Below, piece after piece: positions 14,201-57,693 of a stretch of 64,000 nt of DNA. Source of the DNA: Sipunculus nudus (taxonomy: Eukaryota; Annelida; Sipuncula; Golfingiida; Sipunculidae); the NCBI GenBank assembly GCA_026874595.1, contig CM049310.1:86157056-86221055 (forward strand). The letters run 5' to 3'. The notes under the pieces were generated by a model that worked only from the letters and a program-made list of their open reading frames with translations, was not told where the DNA came from and searched no databases. The position numbers were made by a program, and so were the translations under genes. Positions within the stretch are counted from its first letter, which is position 1; each line of letters starts with the position of its first letter.

Positions 14201-15814
14201 TTGTAACACCTACACCTGTCCAGGTAAGTGGTTTGGTTGTCAACCCCATCTAGTTGAAAGTTACACCGCCATATTACGTCCCGGGGAACCATGTGTGTAC
14301 CCAATTGACAGGACCGGCTGTAGGGCAGGACCGGGGTCACTGGATGCATCTTCCGTGAAATAAAATTTTCAAGTAAGGAGCCTGTAGATAAGAGATGAGC
14401 ATAAATAATGACCCTAATATGGAAAAGGTCTGGTTGTTTGAAAAAACATAAACAGAGAGGCGAGAGTCGGCCAACAGATGGACAGACTCTCATGGCCATG
14501 CCATCGGCCGGTTGCGACACATGGTGGTGTCGACGTGAACTGCATAATAACTCGAAATCGAGTAACACCTGGTATCATTTTCTGGCTAATAATATTTAGA
14601 TCGGAAGACTAGTAAACAGGAATAACAAGAATTTTGTTTATGTATGAAAATAATATGCGGATCAGTTAAACATAACAAAGAGGAAAAATTAATATGTCGG
14701 TGTAACCTGAAGCCCGCGACAATATCTCGCGATGATTCGGATTAACGTCACATGATAATTCTGACTGACATCACATGATGTTTTTCTAACGTTGAAAGAC
14801 TCGCAGACCTCACGTGACGATGACGTTTGGCATTTCGGCAACGATTTAAGACAAAAAATGCGTAATCATTCATGAAAATAAATGATAATATGACACAATC
14901 ACAACCCAAACCACTTTTCCTTTTAATGATTAATATTACCAAATGCTCGAATGGGCATATATGTATATGGTACAATTGAGTTATATAAATACATGAAAAG
15001 TTAAAAACCTTTACAGTTAAAACCATTGGACGTTTCGATAAATTTCACAACATCTACCTTTGAGGATATCAGTGTTTAAATAGATGCTCGAGTCCACCAT
15101 TGTTTTCCATACCAGGTTTGTTCCGTTGTAAGGGCGAGACGTACTGCATCAACCATGACGAGGTCTGTGACGGAGTCGTCCATTGTCTGAAGTATGGGGA
15201 CGATGAACTCTACTGTGACGTCAATGGTTAGTTCACTCGATAAACGAAAAGAATAAAAAATAAAATTAAATATGGTGTATGGAGTCTTATAATTTGGATA
15301 CAGTATCTTACTCTCTCCAACCATTTAAGCTACTTTTAACTTGAATGAAATAACTTACTCTTTGGCCGGGAAGTTGCCTTACAACTGCATGGGGCTATTC
15401 TCAAACGCCCTTCCAAATCACAGAAACATAGAACGTATGTTACCTGGTTATCTGGTCAACACAGTTGTCACGTCACACGACAAAATTTTACCCATGAATA
15501 ATTATCACAGGCTTTTTAAGGGTTATTAAACGAAATTTCTGAATAACCGGTAGGTGGCAGCAATGAATGTCTCTCATTAATAAAACAAATACCAATAGCG
15601 GGTAGCACTGCTGTGGAGGCAGACCCACCAAACTATATAACGGCAATACGCACACACACACGCACACACACACGCACACACACACACACACACACACACT
15701 GAAGACGGGATGCGACCCGATCCTCAGTCTGTCGTGAAATTACAGTATTGTTTTTCTTCATTTATATCGCTCTGGCCTTGTCTGAAGGCCAAAGAGCACA
15801 CCGGAGGGTAACTC

Positions 15815-15862
<48 letters not shown>

Positions 15863-18800
15863 ATTCATTAAACTTACATTCTTTTTATTTACAGAACCAG
15901 TCTGTGACATATGTAACTGCACTGGTTACGTCGCTAATTGTGAAGCCGCAGGACTGACGTCACTTCCTGTTCCGGCGGGAAGAAAGACCCGATCACTGAG
16001 AAATTTGCTGCTTTCTCGAAACCACGTGACTCCTAAGTCCGGGTCGCTACAGCGGTTACACTGGCTTGGTCGTTTGGACCTCAGTTATAACGGCATTCTA
16101 GAACTTCCTGATAATCTGTTCCGCGGTCTTTACAATTTACTCGAACTTGACCTCAGCCATAATCACATTGCCATGGTAACGGGAGACACATTTGCTGCGC
16201 TTTCTTCACTACGGAAACTTAATCTTGAAGATAATGCGATCGCCAGGCTCCGACCTGATGTCTTTGTGCCTCTTGAAAAAATTCACCATCTGATTCTGAA
16301 GGAAAATCCACTAAATGACGTCACTGAGGACGTATTTCAGACTGCGACGTCACTGCGCGTGCTCAACACAGACGCATACAAATTTTGCTGCATTGCCCCT
16401 CAAGCTAAAACGTGCACCCCCGAACCTGATGAGTTTTCAAACTGCGAAGACTTGATGGCGAACACGACCTTACAGATAAGTATTTGGGTACTTGGGCTTT
16501 TCGCGTGTGTTGGTAACTTATTCGTCGTGATTTGGCGGATCCTTACTGATCGACACAGGATTGCCTCGTTTTACATTCTAAACCTGGGTGTGTCCGACTT
16601 TTTCATGGGGGTGTACATGCTGATAATAGCGACAATGGACCAGTTCTACAGAGGAGTGTACATCGTCTACGCGGACGCCTGGAGATCGGGCGCACTCTGT
16701 AAAGTGGCGGGAATATTCGCGACATTGTCCAGCGAGATGTCAGTATTCACTCTAACTGTGATCACCATGGACAGGTTGTTCGCCATTATGTTTCCTTTCA
16801 AAGTAGGTCAGGTACGGTGGCGCCATGCCGCGGTCATCATGGGAATCGGTTGGGGCGTCTGCTTCTTCCTCAGCATCATCCCGTCGTTCGGCATCCCGTA
16901 TTTTGGCGACAAGTTCTACGGCAGAACAGGTGAGCTCTTTAAGTAACTGAGCTTGTACTGATATTGATAAGATACATTGACATTTTGGTCCACACTTCAT
17001 TTGCTGCTCGATACATTTTCGTTTGCTTTATCTTTGTTTATCCATGGTATACCGGTACGAAAGTTTCCACTCGTCAGTTTAGCGACCATCTGCTAGTCTT
17101 TGTGGATATATTAGTATACTCTTTACGCAGCGGTTATACACTGCAGTTGTTCTATATCTCCTCCGCCTTGACCGCTGCTTTTAATAGAAAGATTCTCTGG
17201 GATTCACCACAAGGGCTGGCACAGAGCAACCATTGTAATTGGACTAATGAGAGCGTGGTTTCGCATTGTGCATCCAGCTCCAAGTTTTAAACCTACGACA
17301 CTGGCTCTCGTTGGTCTGATAACACCGAGACCCCCGCTCTCGTTGATGTAATCAGACCAACGATATCGGGGTGTCGCGGGTTTAAAATTTGTAGCACGCT
17401 CTCACGGTATGATTTTAATTCCTTTGCTTGCACCAGCCCTGGCGGTGAAACCCGGAGAGTCTTGCTATACAATTTACAAAGTGGCGAAGGAGGTCTACAA
17501 TTAATGCAGTGTAAAACCGCTGCGTAAGGGGTGTATACATTTAGCGGTTTTATAAAGACCACCTGTCTATTAAGGCCACTTTTTGCCAGTCCCACGGATG
17601 GTCTTTTTACACAAGTTTATAATATTCCATACTAAAACCTGATAAAGCAAATAATTTGATGAAAATGAAAAAGATAATCAGGTTATTTAACTTATATATG
17701 CGCCTTTTCTTTTTAAAATAACATTATTGCTCTGGAATGATGAGTACACAATGACATTCATTATATTATATTCCCATCCTTCCTTCATTTAATATTTGTT
17801 ATCGTTTCATCATATTTAGGTAAACCTCTGTGACTTCCTTGTATAGCATATACATTTAAAGTTCTTTACAAACAATAGAATGTTATCTAACACTCCCTTT
17901 GAACACTGTCTTCCTTAGCATACAGATAATATCTTTGGTGTGATTACATTATGGAACCAGCTAAACATGTCATTTTAAAGGTTTTTATATGTAAAACGTG
18001 TACGGAGTGCAGACTGAACTGCGTTACGCTTGTTTTTCACTAACAACACGCAACACTTTAAACGCATCCAGTAATTGTCTAGGAGTATCTTTTTATCTAG
18101 GTGTGTGTCTGCCTTTTCATCTGAGCAACGAGAGACTTCCGGGATGGGAGTACGCCGTGTTCCTTTTTCTTGTCGTCAATTTCCTTTCGTTTATCGTCAT
18201 CCTCATTGGGTAAGTTGTATCAATGGCGATACCCTTAAAGAATCGGAGAGCGGGAACAGAATATAGTACTCTGTCATAACGCTAGTGAGGGTGAAACATG
18301 GGTGAAAATGTAAGGCTTAATTACAAGGGCTCTATCAACGTTTTGTAATCTCGCAATTCTATCGTTTAACACCTTTAATCATGTTTTTGTTTCTCGTGTA
18401 TTTATATCGCCTTAAATGATTCTTGAAAGTCGATGTGTCATAGCTGAAGAGCAGTGAACTATGTTATGACCTATTCAAATAATCTTTGTCAACTACGTGA
18501 TTTAATTAGCATTTTATGACATGGCTATTTTTTGCAATGTATCGGTATAATAAAGGAATATGGAGGCATTGTATTTGGTAGGACAATTCTAGCTCATCCC
18601 ATATACGTTACATATTCACTAAGGAAAACAAATTAAGTGTATTTTCTATTAATTTCACCTGCACCCGGAAAATGAGAGTTGAACACAGGAGAATGGTGAA
18701 AAAATGAAGTTAGAAATCAACGGTGTTAATTGTATAGACAAGGCAAGGTCTACATTTGCCAAGTGCGAAATAGACGAGACTGATATCCAAATAATGATAC

Positions 18801-20736
18801 AAGAGAAATGGGCTGCGACTTTTTCGTGATTGTCTGTAAATGTTTTAAGGTTTGTGCGTACCTCCATGACTGTATGCATTTTTGTTGATTACAAGTAATG
18901 TGTATTAATGTATATACAATACTTATTGTAATTTTGTCTTTGATGCTGTTTCTAGATACGTGTTGATCTTCGTGACTGTCCATAAATCGCGAACTGAGAT
19001 GTCCAAGACGTCCACACAGTCCTCTAACGACGTGGCGCTGGCCAAGAAGCTCGTCATCATCGTGGCCTCGGACTTCCTGTGTTGGGTTAGTTAGTCATCC
19101 CAATCAGTCAGATTTAATGATGTCACGTTTTGTTAAATATTAGTGTATCCTTTAGATGTCTGCAGCTCAGGTTTTTATTACAATTTTAAATCCATAAGCC
19201 TAATGTGACGTGTGTAGTTTGTCCGAGTATAGTATACTATATACGAATACATGACGAATATAAGATGCCGTTTCTGTAGAATTTATGTGATATCTGGCTT
19301 AATCTGCGTACATAATGATAAACTCTAGGTAAGTCTTGTTAAGTAATGTTCTAATAACGCGTCTGTGACTTATGTATGATCTTGTTTATCTACAAGCTGT
19401 TTGTTAATACGGTACATGCGTAAATGTTTATCAACAGAAAACTGTGTCACCTCAGGTGGCTGGTTGCATATATGTGCGGCAGCAGAAGGGTCACTCGTTA
19501 AAAACGCCCTTTGCAAAACTGTGATTTATCTGACTTCCCTTTAGATATCCTTGCTGATTTTTTTATTATTTTGGCGCGTCCCCAACTTGTTTTAAACATG
19601 TGGATATAAACAAAACGATAAGCCTCTGTGCGGTTGGATAACCGTTTTCTGGCCTATTATAAGGGACCATATTTAGTTATTAGACTATTTTACAAAAGGT
19701 TCAAGGGAAACATTTAGTTAACAAGCGTCAGATATTCTAATAAGCCCCTTTAATTTATGATGATCAGTATTATATGATATTAAATAATATACCTCAATGG
19801 TACTCAGTAGAATGGCACTAGAATATACCCATTGAAGAACCCTACTGCATCCTACCCTCTATCATGATCCGCACCTTATTGTGATGGCGTATCCTGTGGC
19901 CAGCGTCCCACTCCAACACAAAGTGTTGTTCAAATCGCTTCATTTCTTTTATTTCGTAACGTTGAAGGCACAAAAAAAACCGTGGTTAAAACACAACCTC
20001 TTTGGCCCGAATAATTGGTTTCTTTGGTTCGTAGCGTTATCTTGCCGGGAAATAAACCAACAAACCAACACGGGTAAAATACGTCGGTTACGGCCAAATA
20101 ATAATATTATTATGCTTTAATGTTGTGAATTAAACTGTTTCTGTAAGTTAAAATGCGCATATTGAAACCTGCGCTCATGCCTTTAACCTGTGTTCCTACC
20201 AGTTGATAAAGTATATTTCATTTTATTTCATAAATATTTTTTTCAATACTGTTTTTCATGACGTCAGTTTTATCATATTTTCCAAAATGCCTTATTTAAC
20301 ACACAGGTACCGATCATTCTCATCGGGTTTGCGGCTCTTGGTGGTGCCAAAATCTCTCCCCAGGTGTCAGCTTGGGTTGCCGTGTTTATTTTGCCGCTGA
20401 ACTCCGCCATGAACCCTGTCCTGTATACCATGTCTGCTATTAACTGCGGAGGGTAAGATCATCATCATCTTCATCATCATCAAATTTTTCTATATATATG
20501 AAAACATAATTTTAAAAGGTAAGAATATGCGGAAACAGCCTACACTCGAAACTATCGAACGATATTACTGTACCTTGCTATTTGTACGATCCGGGTAAAT
20601 AAAGCTTGAATTATGCACGTGTAAACATTGTCCATACCAAGAAAAAGAAGAAAAATTAAATATTCATTCATATAATTTATATAGTAAATATTTACGTATA
20701 TCTTATGATTTAATTGTTGTTATGAATAAGAGTAAA

Positions 20737-20787
<51 letters not shown>

Positions 20788-21082
20788 TACAATTATTATT
20801 ATTATTATAATTATCATTACATATCTTTTTATTTTTACAACTCGATATACAAACACCTTGATGTACAAATTAAATAACTGATTATATAAAAATAGTTTTC
20901 AATTATAATTAATTTTAATTTTTTTTTATTAATTTTTTTTAAATTTCAGTAAAAAGAAAAAGAATGCCAAAATGTCTTCATCGGCAAGCATGCGCACAAC
21001 AGGGATGACGTCAGTGCCACGTGTTCCGATTAAATCATCAACGGAGAACGAACCCGCAAAAGTTACAGGAACACAAATATAA
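552..21082 (+). CDS. chimeric GPCR: CUB, 2 C-type lectin domains, LDLa repeats, LRRs, 7TM (GRL101/relaxin-receptor-like), 5' partial
   Basis: Coding exons: 552-773, 1646-1749, 2180-2297, 2468-2670, 3343-3467, 4293-4537, 4839-4904, 5074-5327, 5581-5686, 11269-11397, 11813-11920, 12400-12522, 12997-13119, 13532-13753, 14092-14223, 15116-15226, 15895-16929, 18101-18209, 18956-19085, 20307-20452, 20950-21082. All phases agree, giving about 1313 residues to a TAA stop. The order is CUB, two CTLDs, LDLa modules, LRRs and a rhodopsin-type seven-helix domain. LDLa-LRR-7TM is the layout of Lymnaea GRL101 and of the relaxin receptors (type C LGRs), so this is probably a plasma-membrane receptor with a large modular ectodomain. 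The ligand is unknown. LDLa exons have phase 1-1 boundaries, typical of shuffled extracellular modules. The ninth intron (5687-11268) is swollen by a minisatellite. Introns not listed separately hold microsatellites or nothing I recognise. The 5' end is missing. Confidence 0.9.
2040..2093. repeat. (TA)n microsatellite
   Basis: Pure alternating TA over about 50 nt inside the receptor's second intron. Similar (TA)n tracts lie at about 6174-6238, 15822-15860, 22130-22192, 24405-24458, 28318-28340, 33600-33620 and 34185-34245. (TAA)n tracts lie at about 20735-20790 and 28382-28445. Confidence 0.95.
2468..4537 (+). CDS. receptor exons 4-6: first C-type lectin-like domain
   Basis: Exons 2468-2670, 3343-3467 and 4293-4537 encode residues about 148-338. 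The CTLD hallmarks are an N-terminal CYDY, the alpha-1 stretch [19 protein letters not shown], a [16 protein letters not shown] core and the closing [21 protein letters not shown] see no EPN or QPD motif and no WND motif (WAK stands in its place), so classical calcium-dependent sugar binding is unlikely. A proline-rich stretch in the third exon (about 4320-4410) lengthens the long loop. The acceptor at 3343 has an imperfect duplicate 26 bp upstream. Confidence 0.85.
4839..4904 (+). CDS. receptor exon 7: short linker between CTLDs
   Basis: A 66-nt phase 1-1 exon with AG|AC acceptor and G|GTAATA donor encodes a Thr/Asn/Glu-rich spacer including NRT and NMT, both possible N-glycosylation sites. 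It joins the two lectin-like domains. The call depends on phase agreement and splice sites, since no domain is present. Confidence 0.65.
5074..5686 (+). CDS. receptor exons 8-9: second, divergent C-type lectin-like domain
   Basis: Exons 5074-5327 and 5581-5686 encode residues about 361-480. Seen: [16 protein letters not shown] at the start, a [16 protein letters not shown] helix with the conserved Cys, a GAIWVRSG core strand, and a closing EVPCNKT...[10 protein letters not shown] pair of cysteines. Size and cysteine order fit a CTLD. The canonical WND and EPN/QPD calcium ligands are absent, so it is probably a protein-interaction version. The next intron holds the long minisatellite. Confidence 0.75.
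6366..11268 (+). repeat. ~139-bp minisatellite derived from the downstream splice acceptor and LDLa exon start
   Basis: About 35 copies of a ~139-bp unit occupy most of the ninth receptor intron. Each unit has two related halves. One starts at TTTAG|TGATCATAAGAGTTTACC and contains ATGGTGACGGTAATTAACTGTC; the other starts at CTTCAG|TGATCACATAGTTGTGCGG and contains ACCATCAGAGTTAACTTA. Both halves end in a pyrimidine tract. The array runs straight into the real exon at 11269, whose first ~60 nt are the same sequence with intact codons. Copies near 6366-6480 and 10700-11268 are more diverged; central copies are nearly identical, with blocks sharing variants (for example TTTACTTATATT at about 8140-9230), a sign of recent block amplification. 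Confidence 0.95.
11269..11397 (+). CDS. receptor exon 10: LDLa module 1
   Basis: A phase 1-1 exon encodes a canonical LDL-receptor class A repeat: [16 protein letters not shown], then [17 protein letters not shown], with six cysteines and the acidic calcium-binding DCxDEADE pattern. Its first ~60 nt are the template, or the surviving coding copy, of the minisatellite immediately upstream. The acceptor TTCTTCAG is the last of dozens of near-identical sites. Confidence 0.92.
11813..11920 (+). CDS. receptor exon 11: LDLa module 2
   Basis: A phase 1-1 exon with AAG acceptor and GTAAGT donor. It encodes [16 protein letters not shown] and [17 protein letters not shown], a complete six-cysteine LDLa repeat with the calcium-binding D-C-x-D-x-S-D-E residues. 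Confidence 0.9.
12400..12522 (+). CDS. receptor exon 12: LDLa module 3
   Basis: A phase 1-1 exon bounded by CTACAG and [24 protein letters not shown] and [19 protein letters not shown] give the six cysteines and the acidic cluster of a functional LDLa repeat. It closely resembles module 2 and probably arose by exon duplication. Confidence 0.9.
12997..13119 (+). CDS. receptor exon 13: degenerate LDLa-like module
   Basis: A phase 1-1 exon (TTATCAG acceptor, GTGAGT donor). It encodes [17 protein letters not shown] followed by SDCPGL and an acidic EDELDEDTG tail. Only four cysteines are present and the DxSDE calcium signature is lost, so this is a decayed LDLa or a half-module that pairs with the next exon. 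The whole coding exon is inside the continuous frame. Confidence 0.78.
13532..13753 (+). CDS. receptor exon 14: cysteine-rich LDLa-like spacer
   Basis: A 222-nt phase 1-1 exon with about 20 non-cysteine residues first (NVT possible glycosylation), then six cysteines: [24 protein letters not shown] and ANC. The spacing resembles LDLa but the calcium-binding acids are missing. Together with exon 13 it forms a ten-cysteine block between canonical LDLa repeats. Confidence 0.78.
14092..14223 (+). CDS. receptor exon 15: LDLa module and start of the next
   Basis: A phase 1-1 exon (CTGTTAG acceptor, GTAAGT donor). It encodes [20 protein letters not shown] and [16 protein letters not shown], a canonical LDLa with DCPLGDDE acids. 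It then adds NTYTCPG, whose cysteine serves as the first cysteine of the LDLa repeat completed in the next exon. Confidence 0.9.
15116..15226 (+). CDS. receptor exon 16: last LDLa module
   Basis: A phase 1-1 exon encoding [19 protein letters not shown] and [12 protein letters not shown]. With the cysteine supplied by exon 15, this completes a six-cysteine LDLa with a GDDE calcium signature. The donor is GTTAGT. Confidence 0.88.
15649..15698. repeat. (CA)n microsatellite
   Basis: Alternating CACACA with a few CG interruptions, in the intron before the LRR/7TM exon. An (AT)n tract follows at about 15820-15860 just ahead of the acceptor. Confidence 0.95.
15895..16929 (+). CDS. receptor exon 17: LRR domain plus TM1-TM4 of the 7TM core
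   Basis: A 1035-nt exon (residues about 797-1141). It opens with an LRRNT-like [13 protein letters not shown], then leucine-rich repeats ([76 protein letters not shown]) and an LRRCT-like CC...TC...NC cluster. TM1 is [22 protein letters not shown]2 holds [13 protein letters not shown]3 ends [20 protein letters not shown] (DR of the DRY position conserved), and TM4 follows. Fusing LRRs and half of the heptahelical domain into one long exon is a feature of this family's molluscan members. It ends G|GTGAGC. Confidence 0.93.
17210..17430. repeat. dispersed repeat, copy 1 of 2 in the window
   Basis: Contains GTAATCAGACCAACGATATCGGGGTGTCGCGGGTTTAAAATTTG-like sequence matched by 22570-22615 (GTAATCAGACCAACCAGAGCGGGTGTCGC...). 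It also contains a reverse-orientation partner, CTCTCGTTGGTCTGATAAC, so each copy has an internal inverted arrangement around GGTCTGAT/ATCAGACC. Lies in the intron between receptor exons 17 and 18. Confidence 0.65.
18101..18209 (+). CDS. receptor exon 18: TM5
   Basis: Phase 1-2 exon after TTTTTATCTAG, ending before [24 protein letters not shown] is the LGR-family second extracellular loop, and [19 protein letters not shown] is TM5. Both match the conserved CLPxH...PGWEYxVF pattern of glycoprotein-hormone and relaxin-type receptors. Confidence 0.9.
18956..19085 (+). CDS. receptor exon 19: third intracellular loop and start of TM6
   Basis: Phase 2-0 exon encoding [15 protein letters not shown], a Ser/Thr-rich loop, then [20 protein letters not shown]. 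The AKK-L-x-I-x-V-x-T/S-DF-x-CW pattern is the conserved TM6 entry of LGR-type receptors. The donor GTTAGT follows TGG directly. Confidence 0.9.
19265..19690. repeat. interspersed repeat family B, copy 1
   Basis: Shared with 37660-38070 and 54605-54860: CTGTAGAATTTATGTGATATCTGGCTT, AACTCTAGGTAA, CTCTGTGACTTATGTATGA, TTATCTACAAGCTGTT, CCTTTGCAAAACTG, and in the longer copies CGTTTTCTGGCCT. All three copies are in the same orientation. This one lies in the receptor intron before exon 20; the others lie in transporter introns. No coding capacity or clear termini were seen. Confidence 0.7.
20307..20452 (+). CDS. receptor exon 20: end of TM6, TM7 with NPxxY
   Basis: Phase 0-2 exon encoding [20 protein letters not shown] and [20 protein letters not shown]. 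The NPVLY motif of TM7 is intact, so the receptor core looks functional. The donor is GGTAAGA; the exon is taken to 20452 to keep phase with the last exon. Confidence 0.92.
20950..21082 (+). CDS. receptor exon 21: cytoplasmic tail and stop
   Basis: After a T-rich tract and AG, phase 2 is completed by GGT, followed by KKKKNAK, a Ser/Thr-rich stretch ([18 protein letters not shown]) and a TAA at 21080-21082. The tail is about 44 residues, basic next to the membrane and with many possible phosphorylation sites. It is short for an LGR. Confidence 0.82.
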
Positions 21083-21237
21083 CCTAGAACTCTGCCAACA
21101 AATATCACCTTTCAGTGACTATAATATAAAAAGTATTTAACGTGTACGGTTAAATCAGGCGTGTATTGCAATAGTCCTGTGTTGTATTGTTTGATACATT
21201 GTTTGATTATATATATATTGATAAAGTGTTTGGATTT

Positions 21238-21345
21238 CGAGGTGGTCGTCTAAGCGAGATCTTATATAAAATGAATCTGGACCGTGAATAAGTGGTCGTT
21301 ATTTTGAGGTGGTCGCTAAATTGAGGTGATCGCTAGGCGAGGTTT
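21238..21345. repeat. GGTGGTCG/GACCACC-type repeat fragment
   Basis: Repeats the phrase GAGGTGGTCG(C/T)(C/T)(T/A)AA.(C/T)GAG three times. Related sequence, in either orientation, occurs at about 30080-30150, 30435-30515, 32070-32230 and 60478-60590. The phrasing (ACAGTGAAATCTCGCC...GACCACC; mirrored GGTGGTCG...GCGA) suggests a short palindromic MITE-like element. The family is not named here. Confidence 0.55.
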
Positions 21346-21544
21346 AATATAATAATATAATTTATTTATAATATATACGTATATCATGTAGAGTTATACT
21401 GTATAGTTTAACTTTGACGATAACGGATCATGGGTGAATTTTTATATCGTTCATATATGTGCAATCGGATGTTTACATATTGACCGGGGCGATATGTTAT
21501 ACTTTTATGAAGTTTGATTGAGAAACATTTTGTTGTTTGTTTGT

Positions 21545-21550
21545 AATAAA
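21545..21550 (+). terminator. candidate polyadenylation signal of the receptor gene
   Basis: AATAAA lies about 460 nt past the receptor stop codon and is followed by GTGGTGATATACGTG, a GT-rich stretch. It would give a 3' UTR of roughly half a kilobase. No transcript evidence is available. Confidence 0.5.
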
Positions 21551-22153
21551 GTGGTGATATACGTGACACAAAAGTTCTGCCTATCATTCCACAGTGACTG
21601 TTTTTAAAATTAAGTATATCTCCTCATGGTGGTTAACATTTGTGTGAGAGCGTTCAAGAAATTACCTCTAACGTTTAAGGAAACGTTAAAAATACATCCC
21701 CTACCAGTGCATATGGTTTTTGCCATATATTCTGCTCTTTTCATGTACCAATGTGTAAATTACAGATTGGTATGAAGAAAGACTATTTTGATAACGCATA
21801 CAGTTTGCTCGTCTGACGTTCAGGATGCTTAATAAATCATGTTTTTTTGGGGGCCCTAAAATTTGCAAAATGTATGTCACCTTGACCTAATTTACAGGTT
21901 TCCGAGGACATTTGCACATTTGTAGATCAATGGATTTAATGTTAGAAAATTCTAATGCTTACAGATACAATTTTTGCCCTGTTTGTCTCCAAGCTCGAAA
22001 TCATGCTTTTGGCATATAGCTCGCAGAGTATAGGTCACCAGGACCAAGTTTTAAATTTGCCTAGAATCTCCCTGGAAGATGAGTAAGAAGATTCTAGAAC
22101 ACAATTTGTGCCTATCTGATATATATAAATATATTTATGTATATATATATGTA

Positions 22154-22194
<41 letters not shown>

Positions 22195-24050
22195 CTTTCA
22201 AGGTCACAGTGACCTTATTTTAGGTTTTCAAAGACATTTGCCAAGGACCACCCTGAATATTATACGTTAAAAGCTTCTAGGCCTAGTGGATACAATTAGT
22301 GCCCCGTCTGACTGTTTAGTTGCTCACAATCCTGTTTTTGACCCATAGCTCGCAAAATATAGGTCACGGTTTCAGGTTTCCAAAGGACTTGCTGAGGACC
22401 TCCCTGAATTTACATTTTCTAGGTCTAACGATTTATAAACTATAAACGGACGGAAAGATTTTAGAGATCTGAATTTTATATAAAAGCATTTTTACTTCTT
22501 GTTGTTACACTTCTTATAACACCGTTTCTTGCACAGGGCCAAGAATAAGGCCAATGAGATCTTGTGTCCCGGCGTAATCAGACCAACCAGAGCGGGTGTC
22601 GCATGTTTAATATTTGACTGGATGCAAAATGCAGTACCATTCTCTCATTGGTCTGACTACAACTATTTGTTCTGTGTCTACAATGGCGGTCATGCCCAGA
22701 GAACTATGTCACACAAAGCAGCGGTGCCACGAAAGGATGTTTAGGATTGCTGCAGTGTATAAACACGTGAGAAGTGTACTTGTTGTTTTCTGAAGCGAAA
22801 CTCCTCTCTGTGATTTTATTCTCAGATTGATTCAATATTGCCTAAAGTTCGATTAAAGATTAAGAAATTTATTTCACCGCAGTTTGGGGCCACCACTCCC
22901 TCGCTAAACTGGTCATACAACCGGTACACACACTAGACGGTCGTGATTCTCTGAAAAATTGTACCCCCCCCCCCTTCCCCTCCCCCCCCCCCCCCCCCCG
23001 CAAACACACACATAGAACAGGGTCTACTATACTGAGAAAATGGGGTTGGGGTTAAATGTGATATACCCCGTCATAAGCGTCTAAGTGTTTGAAGGGGGGG
23101 GGGGGGTGAACCTGAGCCACTGTAAGAATGGAATAGTGGAATGACGTATTAGCAGAATCATGATAATTAAATCATCTAAGGGTCATTTTCCTGTGTTTTG
23201 TGAATTACTAAGCATGATATTTATCCAGTTTGAGATCACAGAGCTATACTTTACGATACAAGTTACCTGAAATCAGGAAGTGGTCCGCCATACAAATTGC
23301 ACAAGCCAATCCAGAACCGCTTATTGTCTCTAGAAATATATATTTTTTTTAATTTCAATGAAATTCTGAGGAACACTGGACCATGAGCAAAGGCAAAACT
23401 GATAAATGTTTCATGGCTAGTCAGTTGAATGTTGGGCGGACCTTGACGCAGATCCAGGCGTTTGTGTATGTGATAGTATGTGTGTGCGTGTGTGTATATT
23501 TGTGTTTCTGTGAGTGTGGGTGTCTATTCGTGTCTGAGGCTTTCTTTCATGCTTTTCCATGTATTTTACCTTGAACCCTTTAACAGCTGACTGGCAATTT
23601 ATATTTCTGTTATAAGCGTGATTAATGTTCTAACATACGCACGTAACCTAATGAAAAATTAAAGCTGAGATTCGGTCTAGACCGCGTGATAGATCTGTTT
23701 TAAGGTAGTAACTTTGATCCCTCTCTTACACAGCTGACACTACTTTCGCTGTGCATTAGTGTGCATTTTATACGCCAAGGTACGCCCACTTCGTAGTCTG
23801 ATTAGCATAGCTATATTTTAATCAGCCTTCAGGTGAAGTGTTCATTTACTTAAGTGCCTCGTCTCGACATGGACAATTTTCCGTTTGTCATGTGACTTTA
23901 GTTTTTAGGTGATAGTGAAAACGTATGTTCGCCTTCACCCAGAGGTCACTGTACATAGGGGGCTCTTTTGGTCGGATTGTGTAGTGGTTGTTAATTATGA
24001 GCTGACTGTCTTGGCGAACTAACGCTCCGGCCTGATGTCGTTATGTGGTA
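21551..24050. other. intergenic region between the receptor and the ABC transporter
   Basis: No gene is recognised. At 21880-22440 there are two or three degenerate copies of a ~300-nt module with shared phrases (CAGGTTTCC/AGGACATTTGC, CATAGCTCGCA.AGTATAGGTCAC, CTAGGCCTAG). C-tracts run at about 22963-23000 and a G-tract at about 23094-23106. A TATA-like element near 24053 may mark the transporter promoter. Confidence 0.6.
22555..22690. repeat. dispersed repeat, copy 2 of 2 in the window
   Basis: Shares the TAATCAGACCAAC...GGGTGTCGC...GTTTAA.ATTTG core with 17350-17395 and the CTCTCATTGGTCTGA partner with 17310-17330. Intergenic, between the receptor and transporter genes. Confidence 0.65.
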
Positions 24051-24052
24051 TC

Positions 24053-24059
24053 TATATAA
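24053..24059 (+). promoter_or_regulatory. candidate TATA element of the ABC transporter gene
   Basis: TATATAA lies 59-65 nt upstream of the ATG at 24118, a spacing that would place initiation near 24080-24090 with a short 5' UTR. A possible acceptor TTACTAG at 24070-24076 is an alternative reading, in which the 5' UTR would be split and the promoter would lie elsewhere. In an AT-rich genome this is only suggestive. Confidence 0.3.
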
Positions 24060-24117
24060 CGTGTTTTGTTACTAGCAAGAGGCCGAGGTACTGGCGTTGG
24101 GTTTAACTGTGAGGAAC

Positions 24118-57602
<33,485 letters not shown>

Positions 57603-57693
57603 AAATCAGTAGCACACTTAATAAGAGAATAGACATACTTCAATTATCTCCATGGTGGTTGCAGTATCCAGGCAGAATATTTCCATGCAAAAT

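Noticed and set aside
15488-15697. Minus-strand frame starting with many Cys-Val pairs
   Set aside because: Translation of the (CA)n microsatellite.
22079-22270. Plus-strand frame rich in Tyr/Ile
   Set aside because: Translation of a (TA)n tract in intergenic repeats.
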